From: Aestuariibius sp. HNIBRBA575
Lineage (GTDB): Bacteria; Pseudomonadota; Alphaproteobacteria; Rhodobacterales; Rhodobacteraceae
Reading direction: 5' to 3'
Assembly: GCF_040932005.1 (NCBI RefSeq)
Contig: NZ_CP162414.1
Location: forward strand, 2,631,501 to 2,695,500
DNA length: 64,000 nt
Below, piece after piece: positions 29,066-39,231 of this stretch; the first letter of the stretch is position 1, and each line of letters starts with the position of its first letter. The notes beneath the pieces are model-generated. The model was given only the letters and a program-made list of their open reading frames with translations. It had not been told where the DNA came from and did not search any database. Made by a program: the position numbers and the translations under genes.

Positions 29066-31387
29066 GTGCCGTCTTTCTCGACAACACTTGAGCAGTCCAT
29101 TCATTCCGCCCTGGCGCTTGCCAATGCGCGGCGACACGAACTTGCAACGCTGGAACACCTCCTGCTTGCCCTCATTGATGAGCCAGACGCGGCCCGTGTA
29201 ATGAAGGCATGTTCGGTGGATCTGGACGAATTGCGCAAAGCGTTGGAGGAGTTCATCGAAGATGATCTCTCCACGTTGGTCACCGATGTTGAAGGGTCCG
29301 AAGCCGTTCCCACAGCCGCCTTTCAGCGGGTTATTCAACGCGCCGCGATCCATGTGCAATCATCGGGCCGCACTGAGGTAACCGGTGCCAACGTTCTGGT
29401 TGCGATCTTTGCCGAGCGCGAATCAAACGCCGCTTATTTCCTGCAAGCCCAGGACATGACGCGTTATGACGCGGTTAATTTCATTGCCCATGGCGTTGCC
29501 AAGGACCCGGCATTCGGTGAAAGCCGCCCGGTCACTGGTGCCCCTGACGAAGAGGAAACCGTGAACGTTTCCATGGAAGGCGATGAAAAAGAAAGCGCGC
29601 TTGCCAAATATTGCGTGGATTTGAACGTCAAAGCCGCCAAAGGCGATGTTGATCCGCTGATTGGGCGCGATCACGAGGTTGAACGCTGCGTGCAGGTTCT
29701 ATGTCGCCGTCGCAAAAATAACCCATTGCTGGTGGGCGATCCCGGTGTGGGCAAAACCGCCATTGCCGAAGGTTTGGCCTATAAAATTGTCAAATCCGAA
29801 GTGCCAAACGTCCTTGCAGGAACGACGATTTATTCCTTGGATATGGGCGCCTTGCTGGCAGGCACCCGGTATCGCGGTGATTTTGAAGAGCGCTTGAAAG
29901 CGGTGATGAACGAGCTTGAGGAACATCCCGATGCGGTGCTGTTCATCGACGAAATTCACACCGTGATTGGCGCAGGCGCAACATCCGGCGGTGCCATGGA
30001 CGCCTCCAACTTGCTGAAGCCAGCATTGCAAGGCGGTAAATTGCGCTGCATGGGATCAACCACTTACAAAGAATTCCGCCAGCATTTCGAAAAAGACCGC
30101 GCCCTGTCACGCCGGTTCCAGAAAATCGACGTTGCGGAGCCATCCGTCACTGATTCTGTGAAAATCCTCAAAGGGTTGAAGCCCTATTTTGAGGAACATC
30201 ATCAGATCAAATACACGGCCGATGCGATCAAAACCGCCGTAGAACTGGCAGCGCGCTATATCAATGACCGCAAACTGCCCGACAAAGCGATCGACGTGAT
30301 CGACGAAGCCGGCGCGGCCCAACATCTGATCCCGGAATCCAAACGCCGCAAAACCATCGGCACCAAAGAGATTGAGGCCGTCATCGCCAAGATCGCTCGG
30401 ATTCCTCCGAAAAACGTGTCCAAGAACGACGCCGAGGTCCTGAAAGATCTAGAGAAATCTCTGAAACGCGTGGTCTTTGGTCAGGATGATGCCATCGTTG
30501 CATTGTCTTCGGCGATCAAGCTTGCACGGGCCGGGTTGCGGGAACCTGAGAAACCGATCGGGAACTACCTGTTTGCTGGCCCAACAGGGGTCGGTAAAAC
30601 GGAGGTTGCCAATCAATTGGCGTCCACCCTTGGCGTGGAATTGCTGCGGTTTGACATGTCGGAATACATGGAAAAACACGCCGTTTCGCGTTTGATCGGG
30701 GCGCCTCCGGGTTATGTTGGGTTTGATCAGGGCGGTCTGCTGACCGATGGGATCGATCAACATCCCCATTGCGTGCTCTTGCTCGATGAAATCGAAAAAG
30801 CCCATCCAGATGTGTTCAACATTCTGTTGCAAGTGATGGATCACGGGACACTTACCGATCACAATGGGCGTTCGGTTGATTTCCGCAATGTGATCCTGAT
30901 CATGACGTCGAATGCGGGTGCAGCCGAACAGGCCAAATCTGCCATTGGCTTTGGCCGAGATCGCCGGACCGGCGAAGACACTGCCGCGATCGAACGCACG
31001 TTTACGCCTGAATTCCGCAACCGACTGGATGCTGTGATCAGCTTTGGTGCGCTACCCAAAGAAGTCATTCTGCAAGTGGTTGAGAAGTTTGTTCTGCAGC
31101 TGGAAGCGCAATTGATGGATCGCAACGTCGCCATCGAATTGACACGCCCAGCGGCCGAATGGCTGGCCAACAAAGGATATGATGATCGGATGGGCGCACG
31201 GCCGCTTGGACGGGTTATTCAGGAATTCATCAAAAAACCACTGGCCGAAGAGCTGTTATTCGGCAAATTGGCAAAAGGTGGGTTGGTCAAAGTCGGTGTT
31301 AAAGATGGAAATATCGATCTGCGCATAGAAGAGCCTGAAAAAGCTCGGATATCCGGCGATAAGCCACCTTTGCTCACGGCTGAGTAA
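29066..31387 (+). CDS. clpA: ATP-dependent Clp protease ATP-binding subunit ClpA
   Basis: A 773-residue AAA+ unfoldase that feeds substrates to ClpP. The N-domain (residues 1-140, [16 protein letters not shown]) is the ClpS-docking type. D1 Walker A is [14 protein letters not shown] with [14 protein letters not shown]2 Walker A is [14 protein letters not shown] with [19 protein letters not shown]-containing pre-sensor loop, typical of ClpA, occurs as [10 protein letters not shown]. There is no ClpB-type middle coiled coil. The start is a GTG at 29066 with GAGGAG upstream. clpS, commonly the gene in front, is absent from the 292-base upstream gap. Confidence 0.96.
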   Translation: MPSFSTTLEQSIHSALALANARRHELATLEHLLLALIDEPDAARVMKACSVDLDELRKALEEFIEDDLSTLVTDVEGSEAVPTAAFQRVIQRAAIHVQSSGRTEVTGANVLVAIFAERESNAAYFLQAQDMTRYDAVNFIAHGVAKDPAFGESRPVTGAPDEEETVNVSMEGDEKESALAKYCVDLNVKAAKGDVDPLIGRDHEVERCVQVLCRRRKNNPLLVGDPGVGKTAIAEGLAYKIVKSEVPNVLAGTTIYSLDMGALLAGTRYRGDFEERLKAVMNELEEHPDAVLFIDEIHTVIGAGATSGGAMDASNLLKPALQGGKLRCMGSTTYKEFRQHFEKDRALSRRFQKIDVAEPSVTDSVKILKGLKPYFEEHHQIKYTADAIKTAVELAARYINDRKLPDKAIDVIDEAGAAQHLIPESKRRKTIGTKEIEAVIAKIARIPPKNVSKNDAEVLKDLEKSLKRVVFGQDDAIVALSSAIKLARAGLREPEKPIGNYLFAGPTGVGKTEVANQLASTLGVELLRFDMSEYMEKHAVSRLIGAPPGYVGFDQGGLLTDGIDQHPHCVLLLDEIEKAHPDVFNILLQVMDHGTLTDHNGRSVDFRNVILIMTSNAGAAEQAKSAIGFGRDRRTGEDTAAIERTFTPEFRNRLDAVISFGALPKEVILQVVEKFVLQLEAQLMDRNVAIELTRPAAEWLANKGYDDRMGARPLGRVIQEFIKKPLAEELLFGKLAKGGLVKVGVKDGNIDLRIEEPEKARISGDKPPLLTAE

Positions 31388-31393
31388 CCAACC

Positions 31394-32377
31394 GTGTTGT
31401 ACAAGTTTTTAAGGAAAGGGCAGCTCATTGTTGCCCTTTTTCTGTTTGCATCCCCCGTTTTTGCGCGCGACATCCTGCTTGCATCCCCTGTGGACTGTGA
31501 CCTTGGGGATATGTGCTATATTCAACAATTCGTGGATCATGATCCCAGCACTGACGCGTCGGATTTCACCTGCGGAAGCCTAAGCTACGACGGACATAAG
31601 GGAACCGATTTCGGCCTGCCAACTTTGGCCGCCCAACATGCCGGGGTGGATGTGTTGGCCGCCGCACCGGGCACTGTGCTTGGGGTGCGCAATGACATGT
31701 CCGATATTCTACAAGACAGCCCGGACGCCCCCGATGTCACAGGCCGGGAATGCGGCAATGGCGTCGTCATTTCACATGGCGATGGCTGGGAAACGCAATA
31801 TTGCCATCTGGCACAGGGGTCGGTTTCCGTCCAACCCGGGCAGGCCGTCGCGGCTGGGCAGGTTCTGGGGCGCATCGGATTGTCTGGCCAAACAGAGTTT
31901 CCGCATCTGCACCTTTCGGTTCGCAAAGACGGGGCCGTCATCGATCCCTTTGATCCCGACGGCAATATCACCTGCGCAGCCCCCTCAACCAATTCTTTGT
32001 GGACCACGCCCCTGCACTGGTCGCCGACTGCATTCATCGATGTGGGCTTTTCCAGTTTTGTACCTGAATATGCCGCGATCAAAGCGGGCGACGCCCATAA
32101 CACCATTTTGGCCGCATCCGATCCGATTGTTTTGTTTGGGCTCGCATTTGGTGGCCAATCTGAAGATCAGATTACGTTTACCATTCAAAACCCGGATGGG
32201 GATATCATCCACCAACAGAATATGACCCTTGATCGCCAACAGGCCCAATATTTCCGCGCAAGTGGCCGCCGGGCTCCGGCTCTTGGGTGGCCCAGTGGCA
32301 CCTATTTGGGTGAAATCGTTCTGATACGGGCTGGCGTTGTGATCGATCGGACAACGGCAAATGTGTCGGTTGAATAG
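31394..32377 (+). CDS. M23 family metallopeptidase, exported
   Basis: A 327-residue predicted periplasmic LytM/M23 endopeptidase that would cut peptidoglycan cross-links. Signal peptide: residues about 8-24 (KGQLIVALFLFASPVFA). Zinc ligands are visible as H68xxxD72 in GHKGTDFG and the HLH motif in FPHLHLSVR; the catalytic histidine fits VISHGDGWETQYCHL. A further ~110-residue C-terminal beta domain has no recognised name. The GTG at 31394 has only a weak ribosome-binding site. The six-base gap from clpA suggests read-through. Convergent with the OmpA-like gene (1-base gap). Confidence 0.88.
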   Translation: MLYKFLRKGQLIVALFLFASPVFARDILLASPVDCDLGDMCYIQQFVDHDPSTDASDFTCGSLSYDGHKGTDFGLPTLAAQHAGVDVLAAAPGTVLGVRNDMSDILQDSPDAPDVTGRECGNGVVISHGDGWETQYCHLAQGSVSVQPGQAVAAGQVLGRIGLSGQTEFPHLHLSVRKDGAVIDPFDPDGNITCAAPSTNSLWTTPLHWSPTAFIDVGFSSFVPEYAAIKAGDAHNTILAASDPIVLFGLAFGGQSEDQITFTIQNPDGDIIHQQNMTLDRQQAQYFRASGRRAPALGWPSGTYLGEIVLIRAGVVIDRTTANVSVE

Positions 32378-32378
32378 A

Positions 32379-34559
32379 TCAACGTTCGGTCAGTTTTAAC
32401 TCAATCCGCCGATTTTGGGCGCGTGCTGCATCCGTATCATCCGGATTCAAGGGTTGATATTGCCCAAACCCGTTTGCGGCCAACCGGTTTGGGGGAATAC
32501 CCAAAAAGTCGACCATGAAACGTACAACCGACAATGCCCGCGCTTGGCTCAGCTCCCAATTGTCAGAATATTGCCCCAAACCAGAGAGCGGCACGTTATC
32601 CGTATGGCCATCTACGCGGATGACCCAATCAATTCCTTCGGGTATGTCGCTTGCAATTGTCCGTAGAATGGCGGCAATTTTGGCGATTTCATCCCGTCCT
32701 TCGGCGGACAATTCTGCCTGACCCTGCTGGAACAAAACCTCGGACGAAAACACAAACCTGTCGCCTTCGATACGCACACCTTCTTGGCCCTCGACGACGT
32801 CCCGCAACTGGCCAAAGAAATCCGACCGGAACCTTTCAAGGTTTTGAGCTTCGGCTTCCAATTGCGCGCGTTCTTCTTCCAGACGGGCGGTTTCGGCTTC
32901 TTCTAGCATCCGACGGCGACGTTCCTCGGCGGCAGCACGTGCAAGGGCCGTGTTCAGCTGGTTCCCCAAGGTTTCAATCTGCACTTGTGACACTTCGTCG
33001 GCCTCAGAGGCGACATTCAACAAGGATTGCAACGTCCCGATCTGTTGACGCAACGCGGCGACCTGTTCGTTTAACACAGCCACCTCGCGTCGGGCCTGCG
33101 CAGACAGAGCCTGCTCTTGTGACAATGTGGCATTGGCCTGCGCCAACAAAGCCGCCTGACGGTCCGCTTCAGTCAGCCGTTCCCCGGCCAATTCTTGTGC
33201 TGCAGATCCGGCCGCCAATGCCTCTGCCAGCCGCGCCTCTAATGTGGCACGGGCGGCTTGCGCATCTGCGGATGTCCCTGCCAGCGACGTAATTTCAGCT
33301 TGTAAAACCTGCTGCGCCAACAGCGCTTCGGTCAATTTCTGTTCCAATGTTGCCCGTTGGGCATCGGCGTCTTGCCCGGCGGTTTGGGCCGCTTCGAGTT
33401 CAACGCGCAACGCATCGCGCGCCAAAACCGCGCTGGCCAATCGTTCCTGAATGTCCGCCTGCGCAGCGGCCCCGTCTGACAGGGCCAATTCTAACGCCTG
33501 ACGGGCGGCGTCCAAATCGCCCTCGGCCAGATCCCGCGCCGCAATCACTGCCGCCAAACGGGCCGTCAGATCCGCCGAGCTGGTTTGCGCCTCTTCCAGT
33601 GCGGCGCGCGCTTGCGCCAATTCGCCTTGGGTGGATTGCTGCAAAGACAGCGCCGCAGCCAATCGCGTATCCAGATCCGAACTTTGAGACAGAGATTGAG
33701 CCAATGACGTTTCCGCCTGTTGCTGCAACAACAAAGCCTGCGCCAATCTAAGGTCCAAATCCGCCCGCGCCGCATCTGCGGCGGCTAACAATGTCAGCGT
33801 TTGTTCGGCCTCGCGACGCTGCTCTTCTAACGATAGCGTCAACGCGGTCAGTTCGGTATCGGCATTTTCCAACCGGTCCCGCAATGTCTGGGCGGCGGCG
33901 GCATCAACCAAACGCGCCGCTTCTAGGTCAGAAATTTCGGCCTGTGCATCACGGCCATCGGATTCAAGTTGCGCCACCATCGCCTCAAGCGCTTCTCGGC
34001 GTGCCGCCGCCAGACGGGCTTGTTCAACGCCTTGGTCAATTTCATCCCGCGCCTGCGCTAAGGCAAGGTTGAGCGCCTCTTGCTCTGACATCAACGTGGC
34101 GCGTTCCTGATCCAGTTGCGCAATCTGCGCCTGAGCTTCAGTCCGCTGCGCCAATAGCCCGGCGACTTGGGCCTCAAATCCGGTGATGCGGGATTGCGCA
34201 TCGGCCAGCGCGCGGGCCGTTGTGTCGCGTTCCTGAGTTAACGACGTAATCAAGGCTGTTTGGGCACGCGCCGTGGCATTTGCTTCGGATAGGTTGGTGG
34301 TCAATGTTCCAACCCGCGTCGCCAATCCAGCGGACCGGTCCTGTTCCAGCCCCAGCGCATCGGCCAGCGCGGCGACCTCTTGGGTTAGCTCATTAAGCTG
34401 GCTTTCTTGGCCTGTAATTGTTTCCTGCAGAACAAATTGAATGACCATAAAAATGGTCAGCACAAACATCAGGACCAGCAACAGACCGGTCATCGCATCC
34501 ACAAAACCCGGCCAGATGGACGCCTGAAACCGCGCCCCGGTTCTGCGGCTTAGGGCCAT
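32379..34559 (-). CDS. MotB/OmpA-like protein with very long Ala-rich coiled coil
   Basis: A 726-residue envelope protein. Residues about 17-45 (FVDAMTGLLLVLMFVLTIFMVIQFVLQ) form one transmembrane helix in a MotB/ZorB-like position, with an acidic FVDAMT just before it that could be the proton-path Asp. Residues about 45-575 are a continuous Ala/Gln/Glu/Leu-rich coiled coil containing several degenerate repeats of about 30-39 residues (DL..RLA.AL). The C-terminal OmpA peptidoglycan-binding domain has DGHTDNVP, NWELSQARALSVVRF and NRRIELKL. Starts 1 base after the MotA/ExbB-like gene, so the two should form a complex. Probably a proton-driven envelope-spanning machine; function unknown. Confidence 0.85.
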   Translation of the reverse strand: MALSRRTGARFQASIWPGFVDAMTGLLLVLMFVLTIFMVIQFVLQETITGQESQLNELTQEVAALADALGLEQDRSAGLATRVGTLTTNLSEANATARAQTALITSLTQERDTTARALADAQSRITGFEAQVAGLLAQRTEAQAQIAQLDQERATLMSEQEALNLALAQARDEIDQGVEQARLAAARREALEAMVAQLESDGRDAQAEISDLEAARLVDAAAAQTLRDRLENADTELTALTLSLEEQRREAEQTLTLLAAADAARADLDLRLAQALLLQQQAETSLAQSLSQSSDLDTRLAAALSLQQSTQGELAQARAALEEAQTSSADLTARLAAVIAARDLAEGDLDAARQALELALSDGAAAQADIQERLASAVLARDALRVELEAAQTAGQDADAQRATLEQKLTEALLAQQVLQAEITSLAGTSADAQAARATLEARLAEALAAGSAAQELAGERLTEADRQAALLAQANATLSQEQALSAQARREVAVLNEQVAALRQQIGTLQSLLNVASEADEVSQVQIETLGNQLNTALARAAAEERRRRMLEEAETARLEEERAQLEAEAQNLERFRSDFFGQLRDVVEGQEGVRIEGDRFVFSSEVLFQQGQAELSAEGRDEIAKIAAILRTIASDIPEGIDWVIRVDGHTDNVPLSGLGQYSDNWELSQARALSVVRFMVDFLGIPPNRLAANGFGQYQPLNPDDTDAARAQNRRIELKLTER

Positions 34560-34560
34560 G

Positions 34561-35712
34561 TCAGGACCCGCCCTGCGCCTGTCGCACAGCCCGGCTTAGT
34601 GCGGCAATATCCGTGCGCAAATCGGCCATCACTTCGGCGCGCCCTGCGCTCATTTCTTCTAGTATCCGCAGCATTTGCACATCGATGGACCGCAGGCGCA
34701 TCCGGCTTTCAGCATCGATGCCATCCATGCCGTTTTCACTGATTTTGTTGATCAGCGCGGTCTGCCCTTCGGCCACTTGTTGCAGCAGCCCGGACATATC
34801 AGCACCGGTTTCGATCCGCCCGGCCAATTTGTCGATACTGCCCGCCAATTCGGACAATCGTTCATCCACCTGAGATCGACCAATGTCGGTCTGGGTAAAC
34901 ATGGTTTGCAGGGCTTCCATCTGTTCGGCCAGATTGTCTATCACATGGCCCATCACCCCGGTTTCCCCACCTTCTTCGCCGCTGGCAAACCCGACTCGGG
35001 TAATGGTGGATAGCCATTCTTCTAGTTCACGGTAAAACCGGTTTTGACCATGACCGGCGAACAGTTCCAACAGGCCAACAACCAATGACCCGGCCAATCC
35101 AAGCAATGAGGATGCAAAGGCGACGCCCATGCCCCCCAACTGGCTTTCTAGTCCCGATTGCAACCGGCCAAAGATTTCGCCGCTGCTTTCGCCCTCTTTT
35201 GGGGTGAGGGATTGGATGGTTTCCACCAACGCCGGAACTGTTGTGGCCAAGCCGTAAAACGTGCCCAATAGTCCCAGAAAAATCAATGTGTTGACGATAT
35301 AACGGGTGATTTCGCGTTCTTCGTCAATCCGCTGTGCCACAGAATCCAAAATCGACCGGCTGGATGTCGACGACAATTGCATCCGGGCGCCGCGCGAACG
35401 CAACAGCGTGGCCAGGGGGGCCAATAATTGCGGTGCGACCAGGCCTTGCTCTTCGGTGTTGCGGGTGAAACCGGCGATCCAGCCCACAGACCGCACCAAT
35501 TGCCCGACCTGCAAAAAGCACGACAAAACACCATAGGCAAAAACCAAGGCAATGAACCCGTTCAAATAGGGATTTGCCAAAAACACAGGCGCCACACTGG
35601 GAAAGGCCAAATACCCGCCGGCTCCAACCAATGCCAACACAATGAGCATTGATGTGATTTGACGGATGGGCTGCGTGAAATGCGGCTCTGCCTCGGGTTC
35701 CCGAATGTCCAT
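34561..35712 (-). CDS. MotA/TolQ/ExbB-family proton channel protein with helical tail
   Basis: A 383-residue inner-membrane protein. Two helices near the N-terminus (SMLIVLALVGAGGYLAF, LNGFIALVFAYGVLSCFL), then a cytoplasmic section, then the MotA/ExbB core with VNTLIFLGLLGTFYGLATTVP and LGGMGVAFASSLLGLAGSLVVGLLEL. After about residue 245 comes a hydrophilic helical tail (LAEQMEALQTMFTQTD, ELAGSIDKLAGRIETGADM). The channel plus tail plan recalls ZorA. It is co-transcribed with the OmpA-like partner below and separated from chaC by 93 bases. Confidence 0.85.
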   Translation of the reverse strand: MDIREPEAEPHFTQPIRQITSMLIVLALVGAGGYLAFPSVAPVFLANPYLNGFIALVFAYGVLSCFLQVGQLVRSVGWIAGFTRNTEEQGLVAPQLLAPLATLLRSRGARMQLSSTSSRSILDSVAQRIDEEREITRYIVNTLIFLGLLGTFYGLATTVPALVETIQSLTPKEGESSGEIFGRLQSGLESQLGGMGVAFASSLLGLAGSLVVGLLELFAGHGQNRFYRELEEWLSTITRVGFASGEEGGETGVMGHVIDNLAEQMEALQTMFTQTDIGRSQVDERLSELAGSIDKLAGRIETGADMSGLLQQVAEGQTALINKISENGMDGIDAESRMRLRSIDVQMLRILEEMSAGRAEVMADLRTDIAALSRAVRQAQGGS

Positions 35713-35805
35713 GTGGGCCGGGTCCTTTGTTGGTTTTCTTAGGTGTTTTCTTTGCTCTTATCGTGCGGTCGACCATAAGACGCGCCTGCGAAAAACCCAA
35801 ATGTT

Positions 35806-36348
35806 TTATGCAGGCGGCCCGTCCGGGTCCAACAATTGCGACACGCGCTGCACCAGCCATGCCATTTCGTCATCCCGGATGTTCATTTTGTCCAAATGAT
35901 CCGCGGTATTTTTCAGATACTCAGAATTTGCGCCACGCGCGCCCGTGGCCGACGCAATCATTTGCGCCTGTTTCTCAAGGTCAAAATCACAATATTGATG
36001 ATTGTTGTGATTGATCACATAGGTCACTGCGTTGATTGGTCCGGCTTCGGTTTCCACATCAACGAATTTTTCCAGATAAGCGTCCGAAATCAATTCGCGC
36101 GCGCGTAAATTCGCCAGCACTTGGTCCTCTTGGCCGTCTTTGGCCCGCAATGCCAATCCGGTACAGGTCGCATGATCGGCGTTGTCCAGCGCCAGAACCA
36201 GACCGGGCTGGGCTTCGGTTCCGCGATAGTGGATTGATAACATACAAAATGACCGGTGATAGCCGTGCAAAACACCCCGGCGGGATTCTGCGGGCTCAAA
36301 CCCGGGATCCCATAGCAGGGATCCGTATCCAAATACCCAAAGCGACAT
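35806..36348 (-). CDS. ChaC-type gamma-glutamylcyclotransferase
   Basis: A 180-residue enzyme that releases 5-oxoproline from gamma-glutamyl peptides such as glutathione. The family opening LWVFGYGSLLWDPGFEP (substrate-binding YGSL) and HRSFCMLSIHYRGTEAQPGLVLAL are unmistakable; the catalytic Glu is expected within the LRARELISDAYLEKFV block. The ATG at 36348 is preferred to a TTG at 36363 because it follows the extensin-like gene stop by 5 bases. Last gene of the hisC operon. Confidence 0.92.
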   Translation of the reverse strand: MSLWVFGYGSLLWDPGFEPAESRRGVLHGYHRSFCMLSIHYRGTEAQPGLVLALDNADHATCTGLALRAKDGQEDQVLANLRARELISDAYLEKFVDVETEAGPINAVTYVINHNNHQYCDFDLEKQAQMIASATGARGANSEYLKNTADHLDKMNIRDDEMAWLVQRVSQLLDPDGPPA

Positions 36349-36353
36349 CGCGT

Positions 36354-37121
36354 CTACCTGCAATATGACCCGCTGCGATAGCGCGCGGTGTCAAAGTGAA
36401 AATGATCCCGGTGGTGACGGTCCGCATCCGGGCCCAAAACCGTGCCAAATGGCCCACAGGCTGCGGTGTGCATATCCCGCAATTGCCGCCCATCCGCATG
36501 GGTCCCCCAGCCGTTAAGCACCGAAATTTCGGACCCGTCCGCCAACCCGATCCCGCCCACATCAATCGCATGACCAAAGGAATGTTCCGACAGACGCGCG
36601 CCGGGCTGATTGTTGCGTGTGCGACAGGCATAATGGGCCATCACCCGCAGGCTTGTCGCCCCGCCGCCTTCGTTTCCGACAGCAGGTAAAACGCCCCGTT
36701 CCACCCATGTTTTTAACGCCGAAGCCGTCCGGCAATCCAATGTCGCCGGGGTCGACAGCCGCAATCCGGCCACGGCACGCACCCGCACCGCGTTTTCAAC
36801 ACCACAGGCCCCGTTCCCCGGCACATCGCCAATCACGTCGCCCTGAATGTCCATGTCGCCGCAAATGGCTCCGCGACGGCGTTCTTCTTGGGCGCGACGC
36901 CCCAGTGCCAGAATGACGTCAGGGCGTTCATTCGGGCGGGCCGAAAAGGCCACGGCTTGGGCGCTCATGACGGTCATTTCGGATTCTGCGCGGTAATCGC
37001 CGCGGGTGGATAATGTGGCGTCAAACAGGGTGCGCATCTGTGGACGCAGGGATTGATCCGGCGCATTGGCCGCCGCCATCCCTGCCCAAGCCAGCGCGGC
37101 GATGACACCCAATCGGATCAT
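36354..37121 (-). CDS. Extensin-like family exported protein
   Basis: A 255-residue exported protein with a signal peptide (GVIAALAWAGMAAANA) and the bacterial extensin-like C-terminal domain: TLDCRTASALKTWVERGVLPAV, MAHYACRTRNNQPGARLSEHSFGHAIDVGG and a closing HRDHFHFDTARYRSGSYC. The SEHxxGxAIDV and HxDHFH motifs are like those of D,D-carboxypeptidase/DacB-type zinc peptidases, so a cell-wall peptidase role is likely though not proven in this family. ATGA overlap with the upstream dehydrogenase. Confidence 0.88.
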   Translation of the reverse strand: MIRLGVIAALAWAGMAAANAPDQSLRPQMRTLFDATLSTRGDYRAESEMTVMSAQAVAFSARPNERPDVILALGRRAQEERRRGAICGDMDIQGDVIGDVPGNGACGVENAVRVRAVAGLRLSTPATLDCRTASALKTWVERGVLPAVGNEGGGATSLRVMAHYACRTRNNQPGARLSEHSFGHAIDVGGIGLADGSEISVLNGWGTHADGRQLRDMHTAACGPFGTVLGPDADRHHRDHFHFDTARYRSGSYCR

Positions 37122-38041
37122 TCTTTGTGCCCTGGATCACGGCCAAAGTTCGGCGCTTCGGTATCTTGGCCTGCATCAATAATGCTGCGTCGAATGGCGC
37201 GTGTGCGGGTGAAATAATCAAACAGGTGATCACCGTCACCGGTGCGAATGGCCCGCTGCAACGCAAATAATTCCTCGGTAAATCGGCCCAGAATTTCCAG
37301 TGTTGCCTCTTTGTTGGACAAAAACACGTCGCGCCACATGGTGGGATCCGATGCCGCAATCCGGGTGAAATCGCGGAACCCTGCCGCGGAATATTCGATC
37401 ACTTCGCTGTCGGTGACCCGGCGCAAATCATCCGCGACCCCCACCATCGTATAGGCGATCAAATGCGGTGCATGAGACGTCACAGCCAGCACCAGATCAT
37501 GATGCTCGGCATCCATTTCATTGACATTTGCGCCCATGGCTTCCCAGAATTTACGCAATGTTGCCACGGAATCTGGATCGCTGCCTTGGGTGGGCACCAA
37601 CAGGCACCAGCGATTGTCGAACAATTCTGCAAAACCGGATTTTGGCCCGGAATGTTCGGTCCCTGCCAAAGGGTGCGCTGGGACAAAATGCACGCCTTGG
37701 GGCACGTAAGGCGCGACAGCGTCAATGACATCGCGTTTGACGGACCCAACATCGCTGATTGTCGCCCCCGGCTTTAGAACTGGGGCAATTTCAGCGGCAA
37801 CCACCCCCATGGCTCCGACGGGCACACATAGCACCACCAGATCGGCACCTTTGGCAGCGTCTGCGGCGCTGTCACAGACCCGGTCGCATAGTCCAATTTG
37901 GCGGGCGATGTCGCGGGTTTCCTGGGACCGGGCGTACCCTGTCACTTCTCCGGCCAAGCCGGATCGTTTGATCGCCCAAAACATGGATGATGCAATCAGG
38001 CCCAAACCGATTAGGGCGACGCGATCATAAACCTGACTCAT
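37118..38041 (-). CDS. Prephenate/arogenate dehydrogenase (cyclohexadienyl dehydrogenase)
   Basis: A 307-residue NAD(P)-dependent dehydrogenase of tyrosine synthesis. The Rossmann motif is [14 protein letters not shown], followed by [19 protein letters not shown] and the catalytic-region [17 protein letters not shown] with its conserved His. [14 protein letters not shown] and [22 protein letters not shown] stretches are typical of TyrA/TyrC. It overlaps hisC by 4 bases; some HisC proteins also act on prephenate/phenylpyruvate, which makes an aromatic amino acid module plausible. Confidence 0.94.
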   Translation of the reverse strand: MSQVYDRVALIGLGLIASSMFWAIKRSGLAGEVTGYARSQETRDIARQIGLCDRVCDSAADAAKGADLVVLCVPVGAMGVVAAEIAPVLKPGATISDVGSVKRDVIDAVAPYVPQGVHFVPAHPLAGTEHSGPKSGFAELFDNRWCLLVPTQGSDPDSVATLRKFWEAMGANVNEMDAEHHDLVLAVTSHAPHLIAYTMVGVADDLRRVTDSEVIEYSAAGFRDFTRIAASDPTMWRDVFLSNKEATLEILGRFTEELFALQRAIRTGDGDHLFDYFTRTRAIRRSIIDAGQDTEAPNFGRDPGHKE

Positions 38042-39123
38042 GCGCGTTTCTCTTTGAATTGACCGATAGCATGAACCACCTGACGGCAGCTGGGTTCGTC
38101 GCCGATGGTGATCCGCAATCCGTTTGGCAATTTATACCCCGCCACTTTGCGCACCAAGAGCCCCTGACTGCGCAAATAGTCCTCGCAGGCCTCTGCCTCT
38201 GCCTGATCAGCAAAGCGCGCCAAAATGAAGTTGGCCGTAGACGTGTCCGACGGCACGCCCAACGCCGCCAGCGCCCCGGCCATCCAATCGCGCATGCGGG
38301 TGTTGTCGGCCCGGCATTTATCCACATAAGACTGATCACGCACGGCGGCTTCGGCCCCGGCCAATGCGGCGTTTGACAGGTTGAAGGGGCCGCGCACACG
38401 GTTCAACACATCAATCACGTCTTGGGTCGCGTAGCCCCAGCCGACGCGCAAGCCACCCAATCCATAAATCTTGGAAAAGGTGCGCGTCATGACGATATTG
38501 CTATGACTATCGATCAGGGCTGCACCGCCATCATAATCTTCGACATATTCGGCATAAGCCCCGTCCAGCACCAACAAACACTTTTCCGGCAACCCTTCGG
38601 CTAGCCGTTTCGCTTCGGCGCCGGAAATCATCGTTCCGGTGGGGTTGGCCGGGTTGGCGATAAACACCAGTCGGGTTTTGTCCGTGCACGCAGCCAAAAT
38701 GGCATCCACATCGACCACACGATCACGTTCGGGCACTTCGACCGGGTCAGCGCCTGCTGCCAGAGCTGAAATTTTGTACATGGCAAAACCATGTTCCGTA
38801 TAAATCACTTCGGTATCTGGACCGGCATAGGCCTGGCACAAAAAGGTGATGACTTCGTCCGATCCGACGCCGCAAATGATGCGCTCACTCTCAAGCCCGT
38901 GCACCTCTGCGATGGCATTGCGCAGGCTGGCGTGATCGGTCGATGGATATCGATGCATTTCATGGATAGACCGGGTGATCGCCTCTTTGGCGGCAGATGA
39001 CGGACCCGCCGGATTTTCGTTTGAGGACAATTTCACCACGTTGGACAAACCCGGTATCGCAGATGCGCCACCTTGATAGAGCTTTATGTCCATAATCCGT
39101 GGCTGAGGCTCGATTTTGGTCAT
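38038..39123 (-). CDS. hisC: Histidinol-phosphate aminotransferase (HisC family)
   Basis: A 361-residue class I/II PLP transaminase. The start [19 protein letters not shown] at 39123 has GGATG upstream and fits homologues. Core motifs: [53 protein letters not shown] and the lysine motif [20 protein letters not shown]. In Rhodobacterales this paralogue lies with a tyrA-type gene, so it may act as an aromatic (tyrosine/phenylalanine) aminotransferase as well as, or instead of, in histidine synthesis. Confidence 0.92.
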   Translation of the reverse strand: MTKIEPQPRIMDIKLYQGGASAIPGLSNVVKLSSNENPAGPSSAAKEAITRSIHEMHRYPSTDHASLRNAIAEVHGLESERIICGVGSDEVITFLCQAYAGPDTEVIYTEHGFAMYKISALAAGADPVEVPERDRVVDVDAILAACTDKTRLVFIANPANPTGTMISGAEAKRLAEGLPEKCLLVLDGAYAEYVEDYDGGAALIDSHSNIVMTRTFSKIYGLGGLRVGWGYATQDVIDVLNRVRGPFNLSNAALAGAEAAVRDQSYVDKCRADNTRMRDWMAGALAALGVPSDTSTANFILARFADQAEAEACEDYLRSQGLLVRKVAGYKLPNGLRITIGDEPSCRQVVHAIGQFKEKRA

Positions 39124-39231
39124 GTTCCATCCTTTATTGCCCCGTCGTTCTAATGACGTCGGCCCCACAACAAAAGCGATTTCCGCTGATTTGGCGGCAA
39201 GAAAGCAATTGTTAGAGTTTCGGGGGTAGGC

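Noticed and set aside
32379..35712. A complete Zorya defence system
   Set aside because: Only ZorA/ZorB-like genes are present; flanking genes are an M23 peptidase and a ChaC enzyme, with no ZorC/D or ZorE candidate.
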